DNA of 59,489 bases from an uncultured Alphaproteobacteria bacterium (GCA_944391435.1 CALXTP010000084.1:1-59489), one strand, 5' to 3'; shown: positions 46,792 to 55,825, counted from the stretch's first letter. Numbers and translations are program-made. Notes: generated by a model not told the origin, from the letters alone.

Positions 46792-47376
46792 CTAGAACAG
46801 GATTTTGGCAGATTTAAATTTTTTGCTTTTTTCGTCAAACGTAACGCGCAATACCGAGCCGTTGTCAAGCCGGATTGTTTTTTTTAGGCAGCTTTCCGTA
46901 AAAATGCGGATAAGCATCCCGTGTGTAACCAGCAGCACGCGCTGCCGCCTTTCTTCCAACAGTTTGTTTATGAGTTTCATCAGCCGTTGTTGTACGGTGC
47001 CGATGGTTTCGCCTTCAGGGTAGCTTGTTTCATAGCGGTCTGGGTTTTGAATATCGTTAAAAGCCTGGTAGATATAAGGGAAAACTGTCGGCAAATCTGT
47101 TTTTTTCATGCCTTCCGCTTTGCCGAAATTCATCTCGCGCAGCCTTTTTGTATAATGCACGGGCAAATCCAACATGCCGCTGACGGCATCGGCACTTTTT
47201 TTTGCGCGTTTCAAATCGCTGGCATAAATCGTTTCTATCTGTTCCCCGGCCAGTTTTTCGCCGGCGCGGCGGGCCTGCCCGATTCCCGTTTCGTTTAGGG
47301 GCGTATCGTTCCAGCCTTGTACGCGTTGCGCCAGGTTCCAGTCTGTTTGTCCGTGTCTCATCAGGTATAAAATCAT
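46792..47376 (-). CDS. Histidine phosphatase superfamily protein (phosphoglycerate-mutase-like)
   Basis: 194 residues from the ATG at 47376 (GGGGT upstream). YLMRHGQTDWN holds the phospho-accepting His of the RHG motif; SDLKRAKKSA, YPEGETIGTVQQRL and VLLVTHGMLIRI (second His) complete the site. The family covers cofactor-dependent phosphoglycerate mutases, alpha-ribazole phosphatases and broad phosphatases; length suggests a phosphatase more than a glycolytic mutase. Confidence 0.88.
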   Translation of the reverse strand: MILYLMRHGQTDWNLAQRVQGWNDTPLNETGIGQARRAGEKLAGEQIETIYASDLKRAKKSADAVSGMLDLPVHYTKRLREMNFGKAEGMKKTDLPTVFPYIYQAFNDIQNPDRYETSYPEGETIGTVQQRLMKLINKLLEERRQRVLLVTHGMLIRIFTESCLKKTIRLDNGSVLRVTFDEKSKKFKSAKILF

Positions 47377-47499
47377 AAAGATACCCCGTATTGTCAATAA
47401 AAGCCCGTTGCACCGGAACAGAAAAGCAAGCCGGTTTAAAACAGGCTAAAAAAGATTAAGCCTAAAATCAAGCCGCAAAAGCGACTTAATCACAGCCTT

Positions 47500-48729
47500 T
47501 CACGCTCTCTCCGCGCATTTTTGCATGGCGCAAAAGAAAAAGCCGTCGGTTTTTGTGTTCAGTGGCGAAAATTTAAGCCAGCGCCCACTGTCAAAAGGAA
47601 AGAGCGGCATTTGCAGCGTGTCCTGCCACAAGTCTTTGTGGTCAAGCGGGGAAAATTCCGGATGCGCTGCCAAAAAGGCCGTAATCTGCGCTTCGTTTTC
47701 TTCCGGCAAAACCGAACAGGTAATATAAATAAGCCGCCCGTTTTCTGCCGTATGCCGTGCGCCGAATTCCAGCAGTTCGGCCTGCGTGCGGCAGATTTCT
47801 GCCAGCCGCTCCGGCGTCAGGCGGAATTTGGCGTCCGGCGACCGCCGCCAGGTGCCGCTGCCGGAGCAGGGGACGTCAATAATAAAGCGGGTGTAATCTC
47901 TGTCCGTTACCGTATCAATAGTTTTGACGGCGGTGATGTCCAGCCGTTCCGCCCTTTTTTTGATACGGGCAAGGCGTTCTTTATTAATGTCGTGCGCCCA
48001 AATCAGCCCGTCGTTGTGTAAAAGCGAGGCAATGGCAAGCGCTTTTCCGCCCGCTCCTGCACAGTAATCAATCGTTTTGTGGTGCGGTTTGACGCGGCAA
48101 AGCAGGGAGATAAGTTGAGATCCCTCATCCATCACTTCAATTTCGCCGTCTTGATAAGTCATGCAGTTGTTAAGGTTAATGCGGTCTTCTGAGCGCAGCC
48201 CGATGGGAGAAAATGGTGTTGGCGCAAAAAACAGCCCTTCTTTGCGCAGGCGTTCGCGAGCATGGTCGCGGTCGGTCAGGTTGGCGCGCACGTCTGCCGG
48301 CGCTGTCGTATTGAGAGCTGCCTCCAGTCGCGGGTTGTTGATTTTAAGGCGCAGCCATTCCGGGCATTCATTACGCGCCGCTTCGGAAAAATCCGTAAAT
48401 TTCAACGCCCGTTCCAATCTTTTTTTCTCGTCTTTGTTAAGCGGTTGCGGGGCATATTCTTCGCCATCAAAAAGCAAATCCGGATCATCTTCGGCAAAAG
48501 CAAGTGCCACAGCCGTCCGGGGAGAAATTTCTCCGCCGAGTGCCTCAGTATATTTCAAGCGGTTGCGGATAATTTTCCAAACCGTATCGGCAATAAAGCG
48601 CCGGTCTTTGGCACCGATATAGCGCCGTTCTTTAAAGTACCTGTCCAAAAGGATATCTGCCGGCCTTTTATCCTGCAAAACCTCTTCCAATACCTCAATG
48701 GCAGCCTGTATGCGGCCAGCTTCTTTCAT
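47500..48729 (-). CDS. RsmB/NOP-family rRNA (cytosine-5) methyltransferase
   Basis: 409 residues. The N-terminus (1-130) is an NusB-like RNA-binding region (RIQAAIEVLEEVLQDKRPADILLDRYFKERRYIGAKDRRFI). The SAM site is DYCAGAGGKALAIASLL, and the catalytic cysteines are in FIIDVPCSGSGTWRR and IYITCSVLPEEN. RsmB makes m5C967 in 16S rRNA. The exact target base is inferred from family only. Confidence 0.87.
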   Translation of the reverse strand: MKEAGRIQAAIEVLEEVLQDKRPADILLDRYFKERRYIGAKDRRFIADTVWKIIRNRLKYTEALGGEISPRTAVALAFAEDDPDLLFDGEEYAPQPLNKDEKKRLERALKFTDFSEAARNECPEWLRLKINNPRLEAALNTTAPADVRANLTDRDHARERLRKEGLFFAPTPFSPIGLRSEDRINLNNCMTYQDGEIEVMDEGSQLISLLCRVKPHHKTIDYCAGAGGKALAIASLLHNDGLIWAHDINKERLARIKKRAERLDITAVKTIDTVTDRDYTRFIIDVPCSGSGTWRRSPDAKFRLTPERLAEICRTQAELLEFGARHTAENGRLIYITCSVLPEENEAQITAFLAAHPEFSPLDHKDLWQDTLQMPLFPFDSGRWLKFSPLNTKTDGFFFCAMQKCAERA

Positions 48730-48905
48730 CTTTATCCCTCACATATTTTAAGCCGTTGCAAAGCGTTACGGCAGCATATTAAAGTATCGGTCGGATTTTT
48801 CCGCTCCGGCCGTGGCAATGCGCCGCATGACGCAAAGGTTAGCTTGCTTTTTTGCATTTGGCAAGAGGCGTGCCGGCATTTGCCCCCAGGGAAATAAACT
48901 TTTTA

Positions 48906-48934
48906 TTGCCAAAAAAAGAATTTTGTGTTATAAA
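48906..48934 (+). promoter_or_regulatory. Putative promoter of ackA
   Basis: TTGCCA, 17 bases, TATAAA. Transcription would begin about 25 bases before the ackA start. Confidence 0.6.
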
Positions 48935-48965
48935 CGGCAACGGTAAAATATCCGAAAGGGAATAT

Positions 48966-50180
48966 ATGGAAAAAATTTTGGTGCTGAATTCCGGTTCAAC
49001 CACCGTGAAATTTCAGTTATTTAAGATGGATAAAGGCTGCCATGAGGTCTTGGCCGGGGGCATGGTGGAGCGCATCGGTCTTTCCGGATCAAAATTGATA
49101 GTCAGATCTGCAGGCGGCAACGAGTTTTCGTGCGAATATCCGATAGAAAACCACAAGGCGGCGATAAAAGCGATTTTGGACTATTTGTCGCACGGCTTTT
49201 TGAAAAATGCCTCGGAATTGTCTGCAGTCGGCCATCGCATGGGGCACGGCGGCGAATATTTTGACCGTTCGGTCATAATTGACGATGATATCATGGCCAA
49301 AATATATGACACCTTGCCGTTGCTGCCGTTGCACGGGCCGGCGTTTGTCCATGGCGTGGAAGCCGCTTCCGGGCTGCTTCCGGGCGTACCGCAGGTGGCA
49401 ACGTTTGACAGTGCATTTCATCAAAGCATGGAAAAGGCCGCATTCACATATGCCATTCCGCGTGAATATTATGCCGGGGAGCGCATCCGCCGTTACGGTT
49501 TTCACGGCACCTCGCACAATTACGCTGCCCGTTGCGCGGCAAAGATTTTAGGTTATAAAGGGCGGATTATCTGCTGCCACTTGGGTGGCGGCGCTTCCGT
49601 TGCGGCGATTAAGGGCGGCAAAAGCGTAGATACGACCATGGGCTATACGCCTGCTGCCGGCATTATGATGGCAACCCGCGCCGGCGATATGGATCCGTAT
49701 ATCCCGCTGCATATTATGAAAACGCAACACAAAACCGCCGATGAAGTCAACCGGATGCTGAATAAGGAAAGCGGGCTTTTCGGCTTATCCGGCGGCCATT
49801 CGGATATGCGCGATATTATTGCAAATGCCGAAAAAGGCGATGAAAACTGTATTTTTGCCATAGAGGCGTACGTCTACGGCCTGCTCAAAACCATCGGAGC
49901 CTATGTGGCGGTTTTGGGCGGGGTGGATGCCCTGGTTTTTACGGCCGGCATTGGCGAAAATTCGCCGCTGATAAGGGAAAAGCTTTGTGCCCGCCTGTCA
50001 TATCTCGGGCTGGAGCTGGATAAGGAAAAGAACGAAAAGCGCCCGGCACCGGCAGAAATAAATACGCCGTCAAGCAAAGTCAAAGTCCTGGTCATTCCGG
50101 CCAATGAAGAGTTGATGATAGCCGGCGAAGCGTATGATTTGCTGGAAGAGCTGGCATCCGGAGAATCTCTGGCCGTATAA
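48966..50180 (+). CDS. ackA: Acetate kinase
   Basis: 404 residues from the ATG at 48966 (GAAAGGG upstream, 5 bases). ILVLNSGSTTVKFQLF is the phosphate-1 motif; VGHRMGHGGEYF, FDSAFHQSM, RRYGFHGTSHNY (catalytic His and Arg), CHLGGGASVAAI and VFTAGIGENSPLIRE complete an ordinary AckA. It turns acetyl phosphate and ADP into acetate and ATP, the energy step of acetate fermentation. Its usual partner pta is not adjacent. Confidence 0.96.
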   Translation: MEKILVLNSGSTTVKFQLFKMDKGCHEVLAGGMVERIGLSGSKLIVRSAGGNEFSCEYPIENHKAAIKAILDYLSHGFLKNASELSAVGHRMGHGGEYFDRSVIIDDDIMAKIYDTLPLLPLHGPAFVHGVEAASGLLPGVPQVATFDSAFHQSMEKAAFTYAIPREYYAGERIRRYGFHGTSHNYAARCAAKILGYKGRIICCHLGGGASVAAIKGGKSVDTTMGYTPAAGIMMATRAGDMDPYIPLHIMKTQHKTADEVNRMLNKESGLFGLSGGHSDMRDIIANAEKGDENCIFAIEAYVYGLLKTIGAYVAVLGGVDALVFTAGIGENSPLIREKLCARLSYLGLELDKEKNEKRPAPAEINTPSSKVKVLVIPANEELMIAGEAYDLLEELASGESLAV

Positions 50181-50199
50181 AAAAAAAAGGAAAAAAAGA

Positions 50200-50841
50200 A
50201 TGTTAAAAAACATGATGCCGTCCATCGGCCTGTTGATAAACAGCGATTACAAAGCAGTCAAAACGCCGGAAAGCGAAGCTTTGATAAAAAAGAGCCTTGC
50301 CGGGCTGCTTCCCTCGCCTCATCCGGAGTTGTGGCAGGTATCGGGCATTCCCGGCGCCGGAAAAAGCACTTTTTGTGCCGCACATTTGCCGCCGAATTTT
50401 CTGTATTTGAGCTTTGACAAGATAATGCTCTCCTTATCGGGTTATCAGCGCGATTTGGCGCTTTACGGCAGCGTGGCGGCTTATGGCAAATATGAAATGC
50501 CGGCCAGGATAATCGGCTACGAGCTTTTGCGCCGCGCCGTGAATTTGAAATTGAACATCATGTTTGAGCATAGCGGCACCAATCAGGCGCATTTGGAGCT
50601 GTTTAAGAATATTCGCAAAAAAGGCTATCGCACGGCCGTGGATTTTATCGTTTGCAACACCGGGTTGGCCATAGCGCGCGCCGAAGAACGGACCAAAAAG
50701 ACCAACCGTTATATACCCGAAGAGGTAATACGCAAGCGCGCATCAGGCCTGCAGTCATACATCGCCGCCTATCAAAAGTTAACTCCGGCGGTAAAATTGC
50801 TTGACGGTGCAAATAATTTCAGCCCGTTAAAGAAAATTTAA
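50200..50841 (+). CDS. Zeta-toxin-like P-loop kinase
   Basis: 213 residues from the ATG at 50200. Walker A is SGIPGAGKST (48-57), then FLYLSFDKIMLSL with an Asp at the position used by zeta kinases as a base, a central IMFEHSGTNQAHLELF, and a late RAEERTKK that may be the ATP lid. Zeta-family kinases phosphorylate UDP-sugars and are paired with epsilon antitoxins; no small antitoxin gene flanks this one. It may instead be a chromosomal housekeeping nucleotide kinase. It starts 19 bases after ackA. Confidence 0.68.
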   Translation: MLKNMMPSIGLLINSDYKAVKTPESEALIKKSLAGLLPSPHPELWQVSGIPGAGKSTFCAAHLPPNFLYLSFDKIMLSLSGYQRDLALYGSVAAYGKYEMPARIIGYELLRRAVNLKLNIMFEHSGTNQAHLELFKNIRKKGYRTAVDFIVCNTGLAIARAEERTKKTNRYIPEEVIRKRASGLQSYIAAYQKLTPAVKLLDGANNFSPLKKI

Positions 50842-50894
50842 GACAATCCGTGCCAGCATAAGCGCATAAAAGGCAATTTTATAAGGTTATGCGC

Positions 50895-52112
50895 ATGAAA
50901 AAATATCTGTATTTATTGTCAGTATCGCTGATTGCCGCAGCGGCCGGGCGGGCGGAAGCCATAACGGCGGCGCAGCAGCTGCGTGAAACCAAAGCCATAT
51001 TTGTGGCCGACTTTCATAAAATGGATGATGACAAAGACGGCAAGTTGTCGTTGGATGAATATTTGAGCCACCAGTTTGAAAATTTTCGCGCCACGATAAT
51101 AGACGCGGTGGATTTTGATACGCCGTCGCCGCGCTCCAAAGAGGCATCTGCCGGCAAAGGTAAGCCGTCCGCTCCCGAAACGCCGGCCGTTGAAGAAGGT
51201 GAGTCAGCAAAAGAAAGCGCTGATGAATTAAAATCCCTAAGCGATGTCAACAACACTTTGCAGGAAATGGCGGATTTTGAGCTGGAGGAAGAAGAGGACT
51301 TGCCTCCTCTTGAAGATTTGTCTTTGGATGGCTTCGGCGAACCGGAACCGCTAAACAGCGAAGATGTCCTGCCTGAAAAGGGCATCTTGTCCGGCGATTT
51401 GGCAAAAGAAGCCCTGGCGCCGTCTTCAGCCGAGCCGGAAACGGCAGAAAGCAATCCTGAAACGGGCACCGATGATGATATGGCAGGCCTTGCGGAATTA
51501 AAACTGGACGCGGATGTCTTGCCTTTGGCAGCGGAAAGTATTGATGAACCTGCCGCAGAGGGTAAGCCGGCACCGGCGAAAGAAAGCACGGCGGATGATG
51601 CCTTTTCGGCTCTGGATTTATCCGTTTCCGAAGAAGAGAATTTTCAAAAAATGATGGCGGAAATCAATATGACGCCGGAAGAAAAAGCTGCCCGCGAGCA
51701 GGCCGCAAAAGAAGCTGAGGCAGCAAAGGCTGCGGCTGAAAAGCCTGCCGCCCGCACGCCGGAAGAAAAAGCCGCCCGCGAAAAGCAGATAACGTTTATG
51801 TTGGATGCAATTAAGCGGACGCTGCCCAAGACGATTGACGAAATCACCACCTGGACGGACATAGAATATAAGGATAACATCATTTCCTACGTCTACAAAG
51901 CGGGCGTTGATACCGCGAATTTCTCCGCCAAGGAAAAAACGTCTTTGCAAAACAGCATTAAGAACGAAGCCTGTGCCAAAGCGCGTCTGGAAATGTGTCC
52001 GAAAATCAAGCCGATGTTCATTGACGAGGGCGTCAATATGCGGATACGCTATATTGACAGCCGCGGCACCGAGTTGAGTACATGCGAATTTAATCAGGAA
52101 ACCTGCCAATAA
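50895..52112 (+). CDS. Exported acidic protein with an EF-hand
   Basis: 405 residues from the ATG at 50895 (AAGG 8 bases upstream). Signal peptide 1-23. A perfect EF-hand loop DDDKDGKLSLDE lies at 44-55 (ligands 44, 46, 48, 50 backbone, 52, 55). Residues 70-285 are Glu/Asp/Ala/Pro-rich and repetitive, with TPEEKAAREQ and TPEEKAAREK as a direct repeat. Residues 300-405 form a folded domain with four cysteines (NEACAKARLEMC and STCEFNQETC), probably two disulfides. Function unknown; calcium-dependent envelope role is inference. Confidence 0.75.
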   Translation: MKKYLYLLSVSLIAAAAGRAEAITAAQQLRETKAIFVADFHKMDDDKDGKLSLDEYLSHQFENFRATIIDAVDFDTPSPRSKEASAGKGKPSAPETPAVEEGESAKESADELKSLSDVNNTLQEMADFELEEEEDLPPLEDLSLDGFGEPEPLNSEDVLPEKGILSGDLAKEALAPSSAEPETAESNPETGTDDDMAGLAELKLDADVLPLAAESIDEPAAEGKPAPAKESTADDAFSALDLSVSEEENFQKMMAEINMTPEEKAAREQAAKEAEAAKAAAEKPAARTPEEKAAREKQITFMLDAIKRTLPKTIDEITTWTDIEYKDNIISYVYKAGVDTANFSAKEKTSLQNSIKNEACAKARLEMCPKIKPMFIDEGVNMRIRYIDSRGTELSTCEFNQETCQ

Positions 52113-52139
52113 CGGCAAACTTTTTAGAGAGGAACCATT

Positions 52140-53003
52140 ATGAAAAAAGCGAATTTATTGTCGGCAACGTCTTTGGCTGTCATGCTGGCTTTTGGCGCCA
52201 ACACCGCGGCCGCCGCGGAAAAATATAATAACGTTTCGGAAGAAGAGCTGGCGCGTGCCGTTGTCAACGTGTTAAAAAAAGACCCGAAAATTGCTTATGA
52301 CGCTTTGGTAAAATATAACAAAGACGCCAAATCAAAACAGGCGCAGAGCGAAAAAGAGCTGTCGGGGCTGGAAAAAAGAGTTGCGGAAATCCTGATGGAC
52401 AATCCGCCGATTATCGTTGGTGCGTTGCAGATTTACCAGCAGCAGGAAGAGCAGAAAAAGCTGCTTGCCGAAGCTGAAAATTACAAAAAATACGCCAAAG
52501 AAATCAATCGTGCCGAACTGTTTGCCGGCAACCCGGACGGCAAATACACGCTGGTGGAGTTCTTTGACTTTTCTTGCGGATATTGCCGCCAGATGGCGCC
52601 GCGCATCGCCAACATCATCAAAAAAAATCCGGACGTCAAAGTCGTGTTCAAGCCGGTGTCTTTCCTGTCGCCTAATTCCGAATTGGCGGCCAAGGCTGCG
52701 GTTGCCGCGCATAACCAGGGCAAGTTTTTGGAAATGTATTCCGGCCTGATGGCGGAACGCGTCGTAAACGAGCCGGTTATTGACAAGCTGGCGCGCAACC
52801 TGAAGCTGGATATGGATAAGTTCAAAAAGGACTATGCTTCTGACGAAACCAAAAACATCTTAAAGAGCATAAAAGAAACCGCGGATAAAATCAAGATGAA
52901 GAGCGTGCCGACCCTGGTGCTGAACGGTATGCCCCTGTATGCGGTAGAAGAAATCCAGCTGCAGCGCGCGATAGACGTTCTGCGCGAAGCTTCGGGCGAA
53001 TAA
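52140..53003 (+). CDS. DsbA-family thiol:disulfide oxidoreductase
   Basis: 287 residues. Signal peptide 1-26 (ANTAAAAE). A helical N-terminal region (30-120) like the dimerisation domain of Com1/BcfDsb-type proteins precedes the thioredoxin fold: LVEFFDFSCGYCRQMAPRI with CxxC at 146 and 149, then a cis-Pro in KSVPTLVLNG. It makes or shuffles disulfides in the periplasm. The upstream protein with its four cysteines is an obvious candidate client; the genes are 27 bases apart. Confidence 0.88.
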   Translation: MKKANLLSATSLAVMLAFGANTAAAAEKYNNVSEEELARAVVNVLKKDPKIAYDALVKYNKDAKSKQAQSEKELSGLEKRVAEILMDNPPIIVGALQIYQQQEEQKKLLAEAENYKKYAKEINRAELFAGNPDGKYTLVEFFDFSCGYCRQMAPRIANIIKKNPDVKVVFKPVSFLSPNSELAAKAAVAAHNQGKFLEMYSGLMAERVVNEPVIDKLARNLKLDMDKFKKDYASDETKNILKSIKETADKIKMKSVPTLVLNGMPLYAVEEIQLQRAIDVLREASGE

Positions 53004-53054
53004 CTCAGGTGCGGACGTTAGCCCGCAGCTGGTAAAAGGCCGAAAAGGAAAAAG

Positions 53055-53080
53055 AAATCCCGTCCGAAAGGGCGGGATTT
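53055..53080 (+). terminator. Hairpin after the DsbA-like gene
   Basis: Stem AAATCCCG-x-CC/GG-x-CGGGATTT, with no strong T-run after it. It probably terminates or stabilises the transcript. Confidence 0.5.
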
Positions 53081-53118
53081 GCTGTTGAGGAAAGACAAAT
53101 ACAAAGCTGTCCGGGCAT

Positions 53119-53154
53119 AAAAAAGGTTCTCTGTGCGTATGCACAGGGAACCTT
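53119..53154 (-). terminator. Terminator of the SPFH gene
   Basis: Stem AAGGTTCTCTGTGC/GCACAGGGAACCTT (53123-53136 with 53141-53154, one mismatch) followed by six T on the minus strand, 20 bases after the stop. Confidence 0.85.
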
Positions 53155-53175
53155 CGTGATGTTAACCAACGTTGA

Positions 53176-54108
53176 TTACTTTCCGACAAGGCCGTCAAGA
53201 GAATCAAGGTTGATCATAGGTGTTGCCCCTCCCACAACTTTGGGGTAATTCTCCGCCAGCTTATTCTTGATAAGCTCCGGATTTTCCTTGAGGGCTTCAC
53301 CCGTTTTCTTCATACCCTCGGCCTCGGCTTCCTTCACCGTCTTGATGTAGGTAGCGTCGGCAGCAGCCTGGATTTCCTTAACCTTAGCCTCGGCCTGGGC
53401 GTCAATCTCCTTACGCTTTTTCTGCTCTTCGGAGATTTTCGTTTCCATTTCAGCCTCGGATAATCTTGATACGCCATCCTCATAGTTCTTGTCAAACTTC
53501 ACTTCGGTGATGTTTAACACGACATCTTTGAAAAGGGAATGGTCATATCTTGGTTCAAAGTTATCCGTAACCTCCTTGGACAGCTCGGCCAATTTGCCGT
53601 TGATGTCCTCGTAAGTTTTGCTGGCAACGACCTCATTGAAAGAGGCATCCAGCTGCGGACATAACGCCTTGTCAATGTAGCCGTTTTCACCGATAGTAGC
53701 ATGCAGAACATGCACATTATCGGCAACCAGATACCACGTTAAAACATATTTTAACGAGATATCGCGTCTTTCCTTATTCTTCATAAGGTTGACGTGTTCA
53801 TGGGTCTGCCGGGTGATATCCACCTCAGTCATAGAACTGATGAAAGGAATCATCCAGCCAAATCCGGCTTGGAAGCTCTTGTTGGCCATGTTTCCGAGCA
53901 CGATTTTGTAACCTGCATGTCCTGGCATGATAACATACATACCGTTAATAAAGATTACAAAAGACAACAGAAACAAAGCCACCAGCCAAAACCCCCAACC
54001 GAGGAAAATGGCTGCCGGAATGCACAACACCGTTGCAATCAGCAAAGGCATAGTGAGTTTTCCGCGAACCGAAAGTATCATGCTTGTAAAATCTCTGGTT
54101 TGTGCCAT
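53176..54108 (-). CDS. SPFH/band-7 domain membrane protein, foreign codon use
   Basis: 310 residues from the ATG at 54108; no Shine-Dalgarno site is visible. Two N-terminal hydrophobic stretches (about 20-60), then an SPFH domain (FGWMIPFISSMTEVDITRQ, SLKYVLTWYLVADNV) and a Glu/Lys/Ala coiled coil (ISEEQKKRKEIDAQAEAKVKEIQAAADATYI), the flotillin/prohibitin layout. By my count AAG outnumbers AAA about 18 to 10 and four of eight Arg codons are AGA, unlike the neighbours, which favour AAA and CGC/CGT. This suggests recent transfer, plausibly from a Bacteroidota-like donor. Confidence 0.85.
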   Translation of the reverse strand: MAQTRDFTSMILSVRGKLTMPLLIATVLCIPAAIFLGWGFWLVALFLLSFVIFINGMYVIMPGHAGYKIVLGNMANKSFQAGFGWMIPFISSMTEVDITRQTHEHVNLMKNKERRDISLKYVLTWYLVADNVHVLHATIGENGYIDKALCPQLDASFNEVVASKTYEDINGKLAELSKEVTDNFEPRYDHSLFKDVVLNITEVKFDKNYEDGVSRLSEAEMETKISEEQKKRKEIDAQAEAKVKEIQAAADATYIKTVKEAEAEGMKKTGEALKENPELIKNKLAENYPKVVGGATPMINLDSLDGLVGK

Positions 54109-54472
54109 AATTTTACATTTTTTAAGAAACAAAGCGCTTATTATGGTTTCAAAACTTATTTTAACTCATCCGTCCGGGTCATCTCTCCGCGTAGGAGCAT
54201 CAGCACACAAGCGACGTGCCTTCTAAACCAAAACCAAACAAGTGAATTTGCAAAAAACGCCAAAAATCCGTTGCCGAACCCTTGCCAATCCCTGAAATCC
54301 TAAATCTCTCCGCCTTAACAGCTTTCTCTGTTTATATTTAACATAAATAATTTTCTAAAATAATCAACCACACTAATATTCATCACGCCTTTAATATACC
54401 ACATTTTTGCCCTCAAGTCAACGGCTTTATTGTCGCCGCCGGAGGCTTCCCTCAAATAAACACCCCGTGTTT
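54109..54472. other. Intergenic region, AT-rich
   Basis: 364 bases upstream of the SPFH gene and downstream of the Y-family polymerase. No ORF worth calling. A small stem AAACAC/GTGTTT near 54460-54474 may be a weak minus-strand terminator of the polymerase gene. The composition (CATCAGCACACAAGCGACG, ACCAAAACCAAACAAGTG) differs from the surroundings and may have come with the SPFH gene. Confidence 0.4.
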
Positions 54473-55621
54473 TTATCCCAGATGGACGATATCTTTGCCG
54501 AATTTTGCTTCCAGCTCGTCCAAAACCTTGCCGAGCCGGTCATCGCTTTTTTGTGCCGTTTGGAACAAATCCTGTTGTTCGTCGGAATGATACACCAGCC
54601 CCATGAGCGTAATGCCGGTGCTGCGCCAGGTAATTGCCGGCGTAAACAATGCCGCCATCAGCCGCATCGCCGCCGGCATGATTTCCGTTTCTTCGCTGCT
54701 GGGGCAGGGAAGCTTTTCCTTAAGCGTTACCACCTTAAAATCTTTAGTGCGCAGCATAACCTCAATAGCCGTCGCTTTGGCGCCTTCGCGCCGGGCCTTG
54801 CGGCAGGCGGCGTGGATATGCCGCCGCAAATCGGCTCTGAGCACTTCAATATCGCGGCTGAATTCTTTAAGCGCCGAAGTCTGCTGGATGGAAAGAGGCG
54901 CCTTTCCCACCGGCGTAACTTTAAACAGGGAAATGCCGGAAAGTTCGTTTTTCAAATCCGTCCCGTGCGTGCCGAATTGCGATTTAATCCAATAGTCCGG
55001 CCGCATCACAAAATCCAGCGCCGTAAAAATACATTCCTCGCGCATTTTAAGCAGCAGCTTTTTGCCCACGCCGGAAACGTCGTTGATAAGCGTCTGTGCC
55101 AGGATTTTTCGCCTTTCCGCCGACCCGATGGCAAATACGCCGCCGGCGTTTTTGGCCTTGTCGCTGGCGAGTTTGGCGAGCGTTTTGGTGGTAGAAAGCC
55201 CGATGGAAACCGGAATGTGCAGCTTTTCCCAAGCGGCGCGGCGTATCATTTGCGCGGTTTTGATATAGTTCTGCTTATAGAGCAGCTTGGTGCCGGTCAA
55301 ATCCAGAAACGCCTCGTCCACCGAACACACTTCCACGTCCGGCGTAAAAGATTGAAACAGGTTCATCACTTTTTGCGACGTGGCATGATAAAGGTCGTGG
55401 TTGGCACGGACATACAAAATTTCCGGCAGCCGCTGCCTGGCCATAAAATACGGCTCCCCCATTTTAAGCCCGAGCGCTTTGGCTTCTTTTGAGCGCGAAA
55501 CGACGCAGCCGTCATTGTTGGATAGCACCGCCACCGGACGGTTTTCCAACTTCGGGTTAAATGCCCGCTCCGCCGAAACAAAAAAACAGTCGCAATCAGC
55601 CAGTGCAATATAATGTTTCAT
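54473..55621 (-). CDS. umuC: Y-family DNA polymerase, UmuC-like
   Basis: 382 residues. [18 protein letters not shown] supplies the first acidic site; [22 protein letters not shown] is UmuC-like rather than DinB-like; [12 protein letters not shown] carries Asp102 and Glu103; helix-hairpin-helix [15 protein letters not shown] follows; a beta-clamp motif QQDLF is at 349-353. It performs translesion synthesis. No umuD lies beside it. Its promoter region carries an alphaproteobacterial SOS box. Confidence 0.9.
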   Translation of the reverse strand: MKHYIALADCDCFFVSAERAFNPKLENRPVAVLSNNDGCVVSRSKEAKALGLKMGEPYFMARQRLPEILYVRANHDLYHATSQKVMNLFQSFTPDVEVCSVDEAFLDLTGTKLLYKQNYIKTAQMIRRAAWEKLHIPVSIGLSTTKTLAKLASDKAKNAGGVFAIGSAERRKILAQTLINDVSGVGKKLLLKMREECIFTALDFVMRPDYWIKSQFGTHGTDLKNELSGISLFKVTPVGKAPLSIQQTSALKEFSRDIEVLRADLRRHIHAACRKARREGAKATAIEVMLRTKDFKVVTLKEKLPCPSSEETEIMPAAMRLMAALFTPAITWRSTGITLMGLVYHSDEQQDLFQTAQKSDDRLGKVLDELEAKFGKDIVHLG

Positions 55622-55645
55622 TATTCCCCCGTTAGGTTTTGGTTT

Positions 55646-55696
55646 AATTTAACCGGCGACAAAGCGGGAGTCAAGAATTTTGTTCTTAATATGTTC
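55646..55696 (-). promoter_or_regulatory. umuC promoter with upstream SOS box
   Basis: Minus strand: TTGACT, 17 bases, TAAATT (plus coordinates 55669-55674 and 55646-55651). Just upstream is the direct repeat GTTC-N7-GTTC on the plus strand (55682-55685 and 55693-55696), the same LexA-box form as at lexA. Confidence 0.75.
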
Positions 55697-55708
55697 TTAT
55701 TTGTGCAT

Positions 55709-55736
55709 AAAAAAATCCCGGCGGAAATACCCGGGA
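55709..55736 (-). terminator. Second terminator downstream of the 55826 gene
   Basis: Stem TCCCGG/CCGGGA (55716-55721 with 55731-55736) followed by seven T on the minus strand. Confidence 0.65.
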
Positions 55737-55753
55737 AAAATAGCGCTTAAAAC

Positions 55754-55806
55754 AAAAAAATGCCCTGCGCCGGACTGTCCGTTTTTAGGGACGTCCGGGC
55801 GGGGCA
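55754..55806 (-). terminator. Terminator of the 55826-56695 gene
   Basis: A long imperfect stem TGCCCTGCGCCGGAC with GTCCGGGCGGGGCA, followed by seven T on the minus strand, 20 bases after the stop. Confidence 0.75.
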
Positions 55807-55825
55807 TAAAAAAATAATCGGAAGC

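Noticed and set aside
54407..55492. Plus-strand ORF of 361 residues opposite the Y-family polymerase
   Set aside because: Antisense shadow of a conserved gene with catalytic motifs.
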